Assembly: GCA_026390275.1 (NCBI GenBank)
Contig: JAPLGF010000334.1
Location: 1 to 12,833, forward strand
Reading direction: 5' to 3'
Origin: Candidatus Atribacteria bacterium
GTDB lineage: Bacteria > Atribacterota > Atribacteria > Atribacterales > Atribacteraceae
Length of the DNA stretch: 12,833 nucleotides
The stretch's first letter is position 1. The number at the start of each line of letters is the position of its first letter. A model generated the notes under the pieces. The model ran no database searches. It was not told the origin of the DNA and was given only the letters and a program-made list of their open reading frames with translations. This document shows, in pieces, positions 6,378 through 12,833 of this stretch. A program made the translations under genes and the position numbers.

Positions 6378-7479
6378 ATGCAGGTGGATATGGGAATTGA
6401 AAGGGAATCAATCCGTCGGAAACTCGATGACATTGGAGAATATCTTTGAAGAGAAACAGATTCCGGAACGGGTAAAAGAATTGGAAGAAAAAATGTCAGC
6501 CAGTGACTTCTGGACCAATACGGAGGAGAATGAAGGTATTCTCCTGGAGTACAAAACTCATAAGGGCTTGCTGGATGAATTTAGAAAATTTCAAAAAGAA
6601 CTTCGTGAAATTGAGGAACTCACCTCCCTCATTTCTCCCGATGATCAAGAATTTCCAGAGTTGGGTCGGGAAATGAAACAATTGGGAGAACGGGTAGAAG
6701 ACCTGGATATTCGCTTATTGTTTCGGATTGCTGATGACCGGAGCAGTGCTATTGTGACCATTCATTCTGGTGCCGGGGGGACCGAGTCGCAAGATTGGGT
6801 CCAGATGTTGTTCCGCCTGTACTCCCGGTTTTGCGAACGAAAAGGGTTTGAGATCAAAGTCACCGATATTCTGGAAGGGGAGGAAGCCGGGCTCAAGCAT
6901 GTCACCTTTCTGGTACAGGGCGAACATGCCTTTGGTTATCTCAAATCGGAAAAAGGAGTGCATCGTTTGGTACGCATTTCCCCTTTTGATGCCAATAAAC
7001 GCCGCCATACCACCTTTGCTCTGGTGGATATCATTCCCGAGATGGGTGATGAAATAACGGTCAATATCAATCCTCAGGAGCTCAGGGTTGAGACCTTCCG
7101 GGCCGGAGGACATGGTGGTCAGCATGTCAACACCACTGACTCGGCCGTACGTCTCATTCATCTTCCCACCGGTATCGTCGTTCAGTGTCAGAATGAGCGA
7201 TCCCAGCATCAGAATAAAGCGGTTGCGATGCGGATTCTGAAAGCTCGTCTCTATGAGTTATATAAAAAAGAACAGGACGAAATAAAGCTGGAGATGAAGG
7301 GAGAACATAAAGACATTGCCTGGGGAAGTCAAATCCGGAGCTATGTTTTTCAGCCATACAGTCTGGTCAAAGACCACCGGACCAATCATGAAACCGGGAA
7401 TGTACAGCGGATAATGGATGGAGAAATAGACGATTTTGTCGATGCCTACCTGAGAATGGATCTGCAGGGTCGTTTATAA
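6378..7479 (+). CDS. prfB: peptide chain release factor 2, expressed through a +1 frameshift
   Basis: RF2 recognises UGA and UAA and releases the finished peptide. The gene is split across two frames. The first begins at ATG 6378, nine bases after AGGAGG (6363-6368), encodes 23 residues ending RRKLDDIGEYL, and meets TGA at 6447-6449. Skipping T6447 after CTT continues as EEKQIPERVKELEEKMSASDFW, the normal RF2 N-terminus. The spliced product has 366 residues, the usual RF2 length. The anticodon-like tripeptide SPF (201-203) identifies RF2 rather than RF1, and GGQ (246-248, in AGGHGGQHVN) is the catalytic motif. An apparent start at ATG 6397 in the second frame yields a false N-terminus. The shift gives autoregulation: low RF2 slows termination at UGA and raises shifting. 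Confidence 0.96.
6435..6450 (+). promoter_or_regulatory. programmed +1 frameshift site of prfB
   Basis: CTT (6444-6446) is followed by the in-frame TGA (6447-6449), the standard RF2 slippery site. GGAG at 6435-6438 lies five bases upstream, near the position of the stimulatory internal Shine-Dalgarno sequence. Two details differ from the common form: the internal site is short (E. coli has AGGGGG three bases from CTT), and the base after TGA is A rather than C. Confidence 0.9.
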
Positions 7480-7484
7480 GATGC

Positions 7485-7533
7485 TGATGAATGGTGAATG
7501 ATGAATTATGAATTATGAATGATGAATGATGAA
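7485..7533 (+). repeat. heptamer array, seven units of TKRTGAA
   Basis: Seven in-phase 7-bp units run directly after prfB: TGATGAA, TGGTGAA, TGATGAA, TTATGAA twice, then TGATGAA twice. It is the left flank of the first 121-bp repeat copy. It resembles in kind the short tandemly repeated heptamers known from cyanobacterial intergenic regions, though the sequence differs. Confidence 0.85.
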
Positions 7534-7546
7534 TGGAGATTGAAAA

Positions 7547-7667
7547 ATGGATGAAGGAATATTTATGATCTCTGAAAATATACCAACTTACTCCCTGCCC
7601 TATATAATTCAAAAATTCTTAAAAGTACTTCCAACTCCACAATTCCACAATTCCCCAACTCAACATT
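7547..7667 (+). repeat. 121-bp direct repeat, copy 1
   Basis: This 121-bp block recurs at 7740-7860 with five mismatches by my count (about 96% identity), offset 193 bp. It contains a CCCTATATAATTC stretch that resembles a -10 box without a good -35, and ends in CACAATTCCCCAACTCAACA-type octamer sequence. A frame of 47 to 49 codons from ATG 7547 is open, but it runs into repeat sequence and has no ribosome binding site, so I do not call it a gene. Confidence 0.9.
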
Positions 7668-7678
7668 TGTCACCGAAG

Positions 7679-7734
7679 GTGAATAGTGAGCCGTGAGGAG
7701 TGAGAAGTGAATGATGAATTATGAATGATGAATG
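7679..7734 (+). repeat. heptamer array, eight units of RTGARNN
   Basis: Eight 7-bp units (GTGAATA, GTGAGCC, GTGAGGA, GTGAGAA, GTGAATG, ATGAATT, ATGAATG, ATGAATG) separate the two 121-bp copies. They are complementary in pattern to the GATTCAC units at 7868-7895, so the second copy sits between inverted heptamer arms and could form a long cruciform or RNA hairpin. Confidence 0.85.
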
Positions 7735-7739
7735 AAAAA

Positions 7740-7860
7740 ATGGATGAAGGGATATTTATGATCTCTGAAAATATACCAACTTACTCCATGCCCTATATAA
7801 TTCAAAAATTCTTAAAAGTACTTCCAATTCCACAATTCCACAATTCCCCAATTCCACATT
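7740..7860 (+). repeat. 121-bp direct repeat, copy 2
   Basis: This is the second copy of the block at 7547-7667. Its end carries four octamers in phase: AATTCCAC twice, AATTCCCC, then AATTCCAC (7826-7857). The high identity of the copies indicates a recent duplication or active homogenisation. A 62-codon frame through it (from 7725) crosses low-complexity sequence and is rejected as a gene. Confidence 0.9.
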
Positions 7861-7867
7861 TTTACCC

Positions 7868-7911
7868 GATTCACGATTCACGATTCACGACTCACGGTCC
7901 TTACCCGGGGT
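7868..7911 (+). repeat. inverted heptamers plus CACGGTCCTTACCCGGGGT motif
   Basis: Three GATTCAC units and one GACTCAC (7868-7895) are followed by CACGGTCCTTACCCGGGGT (7893-7911). The second motif recurs with one change at 12737-12755, so it belongs to a dispersed family. It ends only six bases before the next start codon, and its GGGG is the only Shine-Dalgarno-like sequence for that gene. Confidence 0.8.
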
Positions 7912-7917
7912 AGACTT

Positions 7918-8766
7918 ATGAAAGTATTAGCACTGATCGGACCGACTGGAACCGGGAAGAGTTACCGGGCACCGCATATTTCTCAGCGGCATGGAATTGA
8001 TTGTATCATCGACGATGGATTACTCATTTCCCGGGGTACTATCGTTGCCGGAAGGTCTTCCAAGGCGGAAGTCAGTAAGATCAGGGCAGCTAAGATTGCT
8101 CTTTTTTACTCCCCTGAACATCGGGAGCAGGTTATAGAAGCTTTGAAGCAGGTCAATCCTGACAAGTTAATGATTTTGGGTATCTCACTCGCTATGGTAG
8201 AAAAAATTTGTGAGCGGTTGCTGCTTCCGGTTCCGGAAGACATTATTTCCATTGAAGATATCGCCAGTCCGGAGGACATTGAAATCGCTTTGCAGGCCCG
8301 GGAAGGGGAAGGGAAACATACTATCCCGGTTCCTCTGGTGGAAATCAAACGAAATATGTGGGGAAATATCGTGGATACCATTCCGGTGAAAGTGTGGGGA
8401 TGGTTTTATTCCTCCCGGGAAAAGACCGTGATTCGTCCTCCTTTCAGCTATTTGGGGAAGCTGGTGGTCTCGGAAAATGCACTTCGTTCGATCATCCGGG
8501 TTTTACTCAGCCATCTTCCCTGGGTGGAAAAGGTGGACGAGATTTTCTTGCATAAGGTCGATTCGGGAGTCAATACCCGCATATCATGCGAGTTCCGTAA
8601 TTTTGCTCCCCTCCTCCAGATCTGTTATTACATTCAACACTATTTAAAAGAGAAAGTGGAATATTTAAGTGGAGTGGAATTAAAGGAAGTCAACATCGAT
8701 ATTGAGGGGATAAAAGCCATCAGTGAAGAATCCCTGTTGGTTAAAGCGGTGAAAATCCGGAATTGA
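7918..8766 (+). CDS. P-loop protein fused to an Asp23/Gls24-like domain
   Basis: The 282-residue protein starts with a clear Walker A, GPTGTGKS (8-15), at the very N-terminus. IDDGLLI follows at 31-37, and a hydrophobic strand LMILGIS at 84-90 may end a small nucleotide-binding domain of about 115 residues. Residues about 177-265 look like an Asp23/Gls24 (formerly DUF322) domain: YLGKLVVSENALRSIIR, a middle region with RISCEFRNFAPLLQICYYIQ, and VEYLSGVELKEVNIDIEGI, the typical closing strand. Asp23 proteins are linked to envelope stress in Gram-positive bacteria. No signal or membrane segment is seen. Substrate and partner are unknown; kinase or regulatory ATPase are both possible. The start is at ATG 7918 with a weak GGGG site donated by the repeat. 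The carboxyltransferase gene follows after 50 bases. Confidence 0.85.
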   Translation: MKVLALIGPTGTGKSYRAPHISQRHGIDCIIDDGLLISRGTIVAGRSSKAEVSKIRAAKIALFYSPEHREQVIEALKQVNPDKLMILGISLAMVEKICERLLLPVPEDIISIEDIASPEDIEIALQAREGEGKHTIPVPLVEIKRNMWGNIVDTIPVKVWGWFYSSREKTVIRPPFSYLGKLVVSENALRSIIRVLLSHLPWVEKVDEIFLHKVDSGVNTRISCEFRNFAPLLQICYYIQHYLKEKVEYLSGVELKEVNIDIEGIKAISEESLLVKAVKIRN

Positions 8767-8816
8767 AGAATGTCCCGGAAAAATCAGTCTAAGGCTTACG
8801 AAAAGGAACGTGACGG

Positions 8817-10376
8817 ATGACCAGAAAGAAATTGGAAGAACTGGTTGATGGTTTAGGGAAGAAAAAAGACGGACTCTTTCTGGGGGGGGGAAGCGCTGCC
8901 ATCGAAAAACAGCACCAGGGTGGTAAAATGACAGCGCGAGAGAGGATTCATGTTCTTCTTGATCGTGATAGCTTTGAGGAAGTTGATCTTTTCGTGGAAC
9001 ACCGTTCCGACCGTTTCGGTCTGGGCGAAAAAAGCCTCCCGGCTGATGGAGTGGTGACTGGTTTTGGGACGGTGGATGGAAGGCCGATTTTTGTTTATTC
9101 CCAGGATTTTACCGTCATCGGGGGATCACTGGGAGAAATGCATGCCAAAAAGATATGCAAGATCATGGACATGGCCCTCAAGGTGGGAGCTCCGGTGGTC
9201 GGGATCAATGATTCTGGGGGAGCTCGCATCCAGGAAGGGATCGACTCCCTCTCCGGGTATGGACAAATTTTTTTCCGAAACACCCGCTCCTCGGGAATTA
9301 TTCCCCAGATTGCCGTGATTGCTGGTCCCTGTGCTGGTGGTGCCGTTTATTCCCCCGCCCTCATGGATTTTATTTTTATGATTGAAGGAATCAGCAAGAT
9401 GTTTGTCACCGGCCCCCAGGTGGTTAAAGCAGCCACCGGGGAAGAAGTGTCGGCTGAAGAACTGGGTGGAGCCCATACCCATGCCACCAAGAGTGGAGTG
9501 GCTCATTTTGTTTTGAAGAATGAAGATGCCTGTTTTGGTGAAGTCAAGAAACTTCTTGCTTATCTTCCCTCTAACAATGCAGAAGAACCTCCCTATCGGG
9601 AGAGCAGTGATCCCGTAGCCCGAAGCAATCCTTCGTTTCTGGAAGTGGTTTCCACCAATCCCAATAAACCATACGATATAAAAAAGATCATTGTCGACCT
9701 GGTGGACCGGGATTCTTTCCTGGAAATTCAGAGAGATTACGCCCGGAATATGGTCATCGGTTTGGCTCGAATGGGGGGGAATACGGTGGGAATTGTAGCG
9801 AATCAACCCTATCATTTAGCCGGCTGCCTGGATATCGATACTGGTGATAAGGCATCTCGTTTCATCCGGTTTTGTGACGCTTTCAACATTCCGCTGGTCA
9901 CCCTGGTTGATGTCCCGGGATTTTTACCGGGTACCAACCAGGAATTCGGCGGAATCATCCGTCATGGTGCGAAAATCCTCTATGCCTATTCGGAAGCCAC
10001 GGTACCAAAAATAACCGTTATTATCCGGAAAGCCTATGGAGGTGCCTATCTTGCCATGTGTTGCCGGGATCTCGGTGCGGATCTGGTTCTGGCCTGGCCG
10101 ACTGCCGAAATTGCGGTGATGGGAGCGGAGGGAGCAGTCAACATCATTTTCCGCCGGGAAATCGATGCCTCCTTAGATACCAATGTGGAAAGGGAAAAGC
10201 TCCTCGCTCAATACCGCCAGGAGTTTTATAATCCTTATGAGGCAGCGAAAAGAGGATATGTCGACCAGGTCATTGATCCTCGGGAGACCCGTTTCAAGGT
10301 CGCCAGAGCCCTGGAAATTTTCTGGTCCAAAAGAGAAAACGGAAGGGGGAAGAAGCATGGTATCATCCCGGTTTGA
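8817..10376 (+). CDS. mmdA: biotin-dependent carboxyltransferase, methylmalonyl-CoA decarboxylase alpha / propionyl-CoA carboxylase beta type
   Basis: This 519-residue protein has the two crotonase-fold halves of acyl-CoA carboxyltransferases and the family's usual length. N-half motifs are IGGSLGEMHAKKI (101-113), GINDSGGARIQEG (129-141) and AGPCAGGAVYSPALMDF (169-185). C-half motifs are GCLDIDTGDKASRFIRFCD, DVPGFLPGT (365-373), GGIIRHGAKILYAY and IRKAYGGAYLAM (403-414). These form the acyl-CoA and biotin pockets and the oxyanion holes. In MmdA the enzyme moves CO2 from (S)-methylmalonyl-CoA to biotin; in PccB the reverse. The gene is followed by a small MmdE-like subunit and a separate biotin carrier, not by a biotin carboxylase, which favours the decarboxylase reading. 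The start at 8817 has AAGGA nine bases upstream. Confidence 0.93.
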   Translation: MTRKKLEELVDGLGKKKDGLFLGGGSAAIEKQHQGGKMTARERIHVLLDRDSFEEVDLFVEHRSDRFGLGEKSLPADGVVTGFGTVDGRPIFVYSQDFTVIGGSLGEMHAKKICKIMDMALKVGAPVVGINDSGGARIQEGIDSLSGYGQIFFRNTRSSGIIPQIAVIAGPCAGGAVYSPALMDFIFMIEGISKMFVTGPQVVKAATGEEVSAEELGGAHTHATKSGVAHFVLKNEDACFGEVKKLLAYLPSNNAEEPPYRESSDPVARSNPSFLEVVSTNPNKPYDIKKIIVDLVDRDSFLEIQRDYARNMVIGLARMGGNTVGIVANQPYHLAGCLDIDTGDKASRFIRFCDAFNIPLVTLVDVPGFLPGTNQEFGGIIRHGAKILYAYSEATVPKITVIIRKAYGGAYLAMCCRDLGADLVLAWPTAEIAVMGAEGAVNIIFRREIDASLDTNVEREKLLAQYRQEFYNPYEAAKRGYVDQVIDPRETRFKVARALEIFWSKRENGRGKKHGIIPV

Positions 10377-10548
10377 AGTAGAGCCTGGCATTGACCCTCA
10401 AGTGGTGGCTGCCGTCATTGCCGCTGTCATGTATTGGTATGATGAAGATCGAATCAACGAAAAACCCTATGTTTCCAGAAAGAACCGGGGATGGAAAACG
10501 CTCTGCCTCCAGGAGAATTGCTGGGGGAGGTCACATTCCCGGTCCTGA
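10357..10548 (+). CDS. small MmdE / OadG-tail-like subunit
   Basis: The 63-residue frame starts at ATG 10357 behind GGAAGGGGGA and overlaps the carboxyltransferase end by 20 bases. The core IDPQVVAAVIAAVMYWYDED matches the PEVVAAI-type helix of methylmalonyl-CoA decarboxylase epsilon and the soluble tail of delta/OadG subunits, which tether the carboxyltransferase to the membrane pump in characterised complexes. The usual tail has a basic stretch and then a W..GR motif; here it is RKNRGWKTLCLQENCWGRSH, a poor but positionally plausible match. It has no membrane span. The tail is unusually Cys/Trp-rich, so a late frame error cannot be excluded. Position between the mmdA-type gene and the biotin carrier supports the call. 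Confidence 0.7.
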   Translation: MVSSRFEVEPGIDPQVVAAVIAAVMYWYDEDRINEKPYVSRKNRGWKTLCLQENCWGRSHSRS

Positions 10549-10580
10549 TGGAACCATTTCTTTATTCTGGAGGAACAACC

Positions 10581-10967
10581 ATGATGCGGAAATTTCATGT
10601 CCGGATAAATGGGGAAGAATATTTGGTCGAAGTGTCGGAATTAGCAGGAACTCAGGATGTAGAAGGGTTAAAAATTGAGAAAATGAATCCGGTGGTGGGG
10701 GACAAATATCAGATCATTTCCCCCTTACAGGTTACCACAATACTCCGTGCCCCTATGCCCGGGCGGGTTCTTTCCGTTCTTCTGAAAAAAGGGGACCGGG
10801 TCTCAGCCGGGCAGGTGGGGATTATCTTAGAAGCGATGAAGATGGAAAATGAAATCCAGATCGAGGGTAATGGAGTGATAACACAGGTCTTTGTGGAAGA
10901 AAACGATACCGTCGATACTGGGGATCCCTTATTAGAATTTGAGGAGAATCAAAAAACATCATCATGA
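10581..10967 (+). CDS. biotin carboxyl carrier protein (MmdC-like)
   Basis: This 128-residue protein begins MMRKFHVRINGEEYLVEV, the usual start of biotin carriers in decarboxylase clusters. After a linker, the biotinyl domain (about 55-125) shows RAPMPGRVLSVLLKKGDRV and the biotinylation motif EAMKMENEI with the acceptor lysine at K87, 34 residues after the linker start. It would carry CO2 between the carboxyltransferase and its partner (pump or carboxylase). The start at 10581 has GGAGG at 10569-10573; ATG 10584 is equally possible. A longer frame from 10491 has no such site and adds 30 atypical residues. The linker lacks the long Pro/Ala stretch often seen. Its stop overlaps the next start by ATGA. 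Confidence 0.93.
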   Translation: MMRKFHVRINGEEYLVEVSELAGTQDVEGLKIEKMNPVVGDKYQIISPLQVTTILRAPMPGRVLSVLLKKGDRVSAGQVGIILEAMKMENEIQIEGNGVITQVFVEENDTVDTGDPLLEFEENQKTSS

Positions 10968-12328
10968 AAAAAAACCGTTATCTTATCCTTATTGCGGTAT
11001 TGCTCTCAGTGGTGGGAACGATGATCGTGCTTCCCCAGAGACTCCGGAACGAAGCGAACTGGAAAGATGTCGCTGTGGTGTGTGACTGGCAGGATATTGA
11101 AACCGTCAGTATCCGGACCGGTCTTCCCTGGGAACAGATCCTGGACGAAATAAAAAAAGTCGGAGTCAGTACCATCGGAGTGAGCGACTATGACCTGAAA
11201 AATTTACAACAACTGGGGAAAGTGGTTCCCGCTCCCATTCCCCATGGTTTTTCTCCCACCCTTCGGTATTTTGCGGTATCTGATCCCACCCTCCGGAAAA
11301 CCATGCAGAACCAGCTCATCCTCTTTGGGAAAATTTTCCAGGAAACCGGAAACAGCATCTTTGGTACCAACGTATCGTACGAGGAGGAAGACCGGATTGG
11401 TTTGGGATGGAATATGGATCTCATCAATTCCTGTTATGAAAAGGGTTTCCGGATCATTCTCCGTCCCCGAAACTGGCAGGGAATCACCCCGGAGGTGCTC
11501 CGCGGGCTTCTGGCTGATCCCGTCTATGAAAAAGCGAAGGGGTTGGTTTTTTTTGGTGATCAGATTCTGGGAAATGGGAATGCCGCCACTCTTGCTGAAA
11601 TGGCTTCTTTCCTCAAAACGAGAAACCTCTTCTGGGGATATACCGAGTTTGTGGGACAGAAGGGAGAGACCACCCTGGCAAATCTGGTTCCCGAACAGAC
11701 AGTACGGATTCATAGCGTTCCTCCGGATGAGTTGAAAAACTATACTCCCGCAGAGGCAAAAGAACGGTTCATCCGCGCAGTTAAGGAGCGGTCCATTCGT
11801 TTGCTCTATGTCCGTTTTTTCACCGAACCCTCCTATGACCTGTGGGGGAAGAACATCACCTATCTCCGTTCCATTATCCAGGATTTGAACGAAAGCGGGT
11901 ATTCCTGGGGGACGGTCTCTCCTCTGAAACCATTCTCGCCTCCTTTCTCCGTTCTGATATTGTTTGCTCTTTCGGTGGCCTGTGCTTCCGCGGTCCTTTA
12001 CGATTTCTTTTTACCCGGGAAATGGGTCATTCTCATCCTGGTCGCCCTACTGGAAATTGGCAGCTTCTTCACCGGACGGCTCACCGGTATGAAGGTGATG
12101 GGAGTTTTAGCCGGAATGATCTTTCCCACCCTGGCGCTCTTTATACTTATCGAAGGTTTTCAGAAAAAAGGGAAAGAAATCATGGTTCTTTTTTCCGCTC
12201 TGGCTATGGCGACGGCCGGCGGTCTGGTGGTGTCTCAGGATCTTGATGGTTTTAGCAGGTGGTTTTGTCCTCTACCTCACTCGTTCCGGCAATTTTCCCC
12301 TTCTTCCAGCCGGGCTCATGGAAAGTAA
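10964..12328 (+). CDS. DUF5693 membrane protein, N-terminal part (frame broken)
   Basis: The reading frame gives 454 residues. An N-terminal membrane anchor (7-24) precedes a periplasmic or external region (about 28-325) with family-like elements: VSDYDLKNLQQLGK, GFRIILRPRNWQGI, GLVFFGDQILG, and RAVKERSIRLLYVRFF. Membrane spans follow at about 328-346, 353-367, 378-396 and 406-423. After about residue 425 the sequence becomes Ser/Phe/Pro-rich and hydrophilic, not family-like, and the expected continuation appears in another frame from about 12240. The gene is therefore interrupted by a frame change at about 12225-12245. The start overlaps the biotin-carrier stop (ATGA), implying translational coupling; GAGGAG lies about 18 bases upstream. 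The role of DUF5693 is not established; a link to cell-envelope polysaccharide genes is my recollection only. Confidence 0.85.
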   Translation: MKKNRYLILIAVLLSVVGTMIVLPQRLRNEANWKDVAVVCDWQDIETVSIRTGLPWEQILDEIKKVGVSTIGVSDYDLKNLQQLGKVVPAPIPHGFSPTLRYFAVSDPTLRKTMQNQLILFGKIFQETGNSIFGTNVSYEEEDRIGLGWNMDLINSCYEKGFRIILRPRNWQGITPEVLRGLLADPVYEKAKGLVFFGDQILGNGNAATLAEMASFLKTRNLFWGYTEFVGQKGETTLANLVPEQTVRIHSVPPDELKNYTPAEAKERFIRAVKERSIRLLYVRFFTEPSYDLWGKNITYLRSIIQDLNESGYSWGTVSPLKPFSPPFSVLILFALSVACASAVLYDFFLPGKWVILILVALLEIGSFFTGRLTGMKVMGVLAGMIFPTLALFILIEGFQKKGKEIMVLFSALAMATAGGLVVSQDLDGFSRWFCPLPHSFRQFSPSSSRAHGK

Positions 12329-12656
12329 AATGCGGCTGGTTTTGGAGCGAGCTCTTTTTATGCGTCCACGAACCAAAGAGTTTCTCATCGGATATCCTGC
12401 CCTCTGGTTGTTGTTTACGTTTTGTCGTACTCGCCTTCGCCCGATCTATCAATTGGTGCTCTGGTTAGGAGTTTCGGTGGGCTTTATTACCTTTTTTAAT
12501 TCGTTCTGTCATATTCATACTCCATTTCTCTACATTCTCCTGCGGTTTGGGAATGCTATCCTCCTGAGTGTCCCAATTTTTGTCCTCTACTATCTAGTGA
12601 TTCGAATCGGTCTACTGGTCTGGAACTGGATGGCATATTGGGGGGGAAGCGAGTAG
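12246..12656 (+). CDS. DUF5693 membrane protein, C-terminal part (second frame)
   Basis: This frame encodes about 136 residues from ATG 12246 (a TTG lies at 12243) and overlaps the preceding ORF by 83 bases. It begins inside a membrane span (VLAGGFVLYL), then gives TRSGN, LERALFMRPRTKEFLIGYPA and FFNSFCHIHTPFLYILLRFG. These motifs, RPRTKEFLIGYPAL and NxFCHxHTP, mark the C-terminal end of DUF5693 as I know it, so this is the missing end of the gene beginning at 10964. AGGA at 12237-12240 could allow re-initiation, so two separate polypeptides are conceivable, but a frameshift or assembly error is simpler. The two parts together give about 560 residues; I expect intact members to be longer, so a deletion at the joint is possible. 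Confidence 0.8.
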   Translation: MVLAGGFVLYLTRSGNFPLLPAGLMESKMRLVLERALFMRPRTKEFLIGYPALWLLFTFCRTRLRPIYQLVLWLGVSVGFITFFNSFCHIHTPFLYILLRFGNAILLSVPIFVLYYLVIRIGLLVWNWMAYWGGSE

Positions 12657-12833
12657 ACAGCTATGCCAGGACCAAACCCTGGTGCCATCAAAGGATGAAA
12701 ATTTCTTGGTTCATTTCCTTAAACTATTCACTCCTCACGGTTCTTACCCGGGGTGTCCTTCCCAATTCCCCAATTCCCCAACTCAACATCTTTACACTTC
12801 TCCCGGTCCTTCCCAATTCCCCATTCTTTCCCG
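12657..12833 (+). repeat. non-coding tail with dispersed repeat sequence
   Basis: After the last gene, 12728-12740 is the exact inverse complement of 13 bases at 7691-7703. CACGGTTCTTACCCGGGGT (12737-12755) matches 7893-7911 with one change. Three octamers CCCAATTC, CCCAATTC, CCCAACTC (12761-12784) and the following AACATC match the end of the first 121-bp repeat copy. A second C-rich block runs to the window edge. No gene is seen in this stretch. Confidence 0.75.

Noticed and set aside
5519..6433. 304-codon frame on the - strand
   Set aside because: It lies opposite secA and the prfB start, whose products are unmistakable. Its translation has no recognisable domain and it has no supporting ribosome binding site; it is a shadow of + strand codon bias.
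7485..7911. CRISPR array
   Set aside because: The repeats are 7-8 bp and contiguous, and the long copies adjoin without unique spacers of even length; no cas gene is present.
7725..7913. 62-codon frame in the repeat region
   Set aside because: It runs through heptamer and octamer repeats, lacks a ribosome binding site, and its counterpart in the other copy is in a different frame with a different end.
9126..9815. 229-codon frame on the - strand
   Set aside because: Entirely antisense to the carboxyltransferase gene, with low-complexity Gly/His-rich translation; a shadow frame.
12665..12683. Terminator hairpin after DUF5693
   Set aside because: CCAGG and CCTGG pair over a 7-base loop, but the stem is five pairs and no T-run follows.

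Overview
The window is a gene-dense bacterial segment in which every supported protein gene lies on the + strand. The combination of a long ribosome hibernation factor, an HD-GYP c-di-GMP phosphodiesterase, DUF5317 and DUF5693 membrane proteins, an Asp23/Gls24-like fusion and a methylmalonyl-CoA decarboxylase-type carboxyltransferase suggests an anaerobe from an Atribacterota-, Synergistota-, Thermotogota- or Clostridia-like lineage. Atribacterota is my best guess, from overall gene content only; there is no rRNA or other decisive marker here.

Layout: hpf (67-612) is followed by a conserved two-domain protein of unknown function (679-1335). Positions 1336-1690 hold a possible promoter and a compact element (1470-1680) bounded by a perfect 15-bp inverted repeat. 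This element contains nested hairpins and a 25-residue hydrophobic ORF with a strong ribosome binding site. Next come an integral-membrane HD-GYP protein (1691-2941), a translationally coupled DUF5317 protein (2931-3503), secA (3656-6322) behind an extended -10 promoter, and prfB (6378-7479), whose reading requires the classical RF2 programmed +1 frameshift at CTT TGA.

Positions 7480-7917 are non-coding. They hold a nearly perfect 121-bp duplication (193-bp period) framed by heptamer arrays, and related sequence returns after the last gene at 12728-12833. Between the two repeat regions lie a P-loop/Asp23-like fusion gene (7918-8766), a carboxyltransferase (8817-10376), a small MmdE/OadG-tail-like subunit (10357-10548), a biotin carrier protein (10581-10967), and a DUF5693 gene broken by a frame change near 12225-12245 (10964-12328 plus 12246-12656).

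Functional threads: translation control and ribosome dormancy (hpf, prfB), protein export (secA), c-di-GMP signalling (HD-GYP), and carboxyl transfer through biotin (mmdA-type genes). The expected sodium-pump subunit MmdB is not in the window. No mobile-element protein, CRISPR array, tRNA, rRNA or defence system is recognisable. The least explained sequence is the structured element at 1470-1680, followed by the repeat family and the broken DUF5693 gene.
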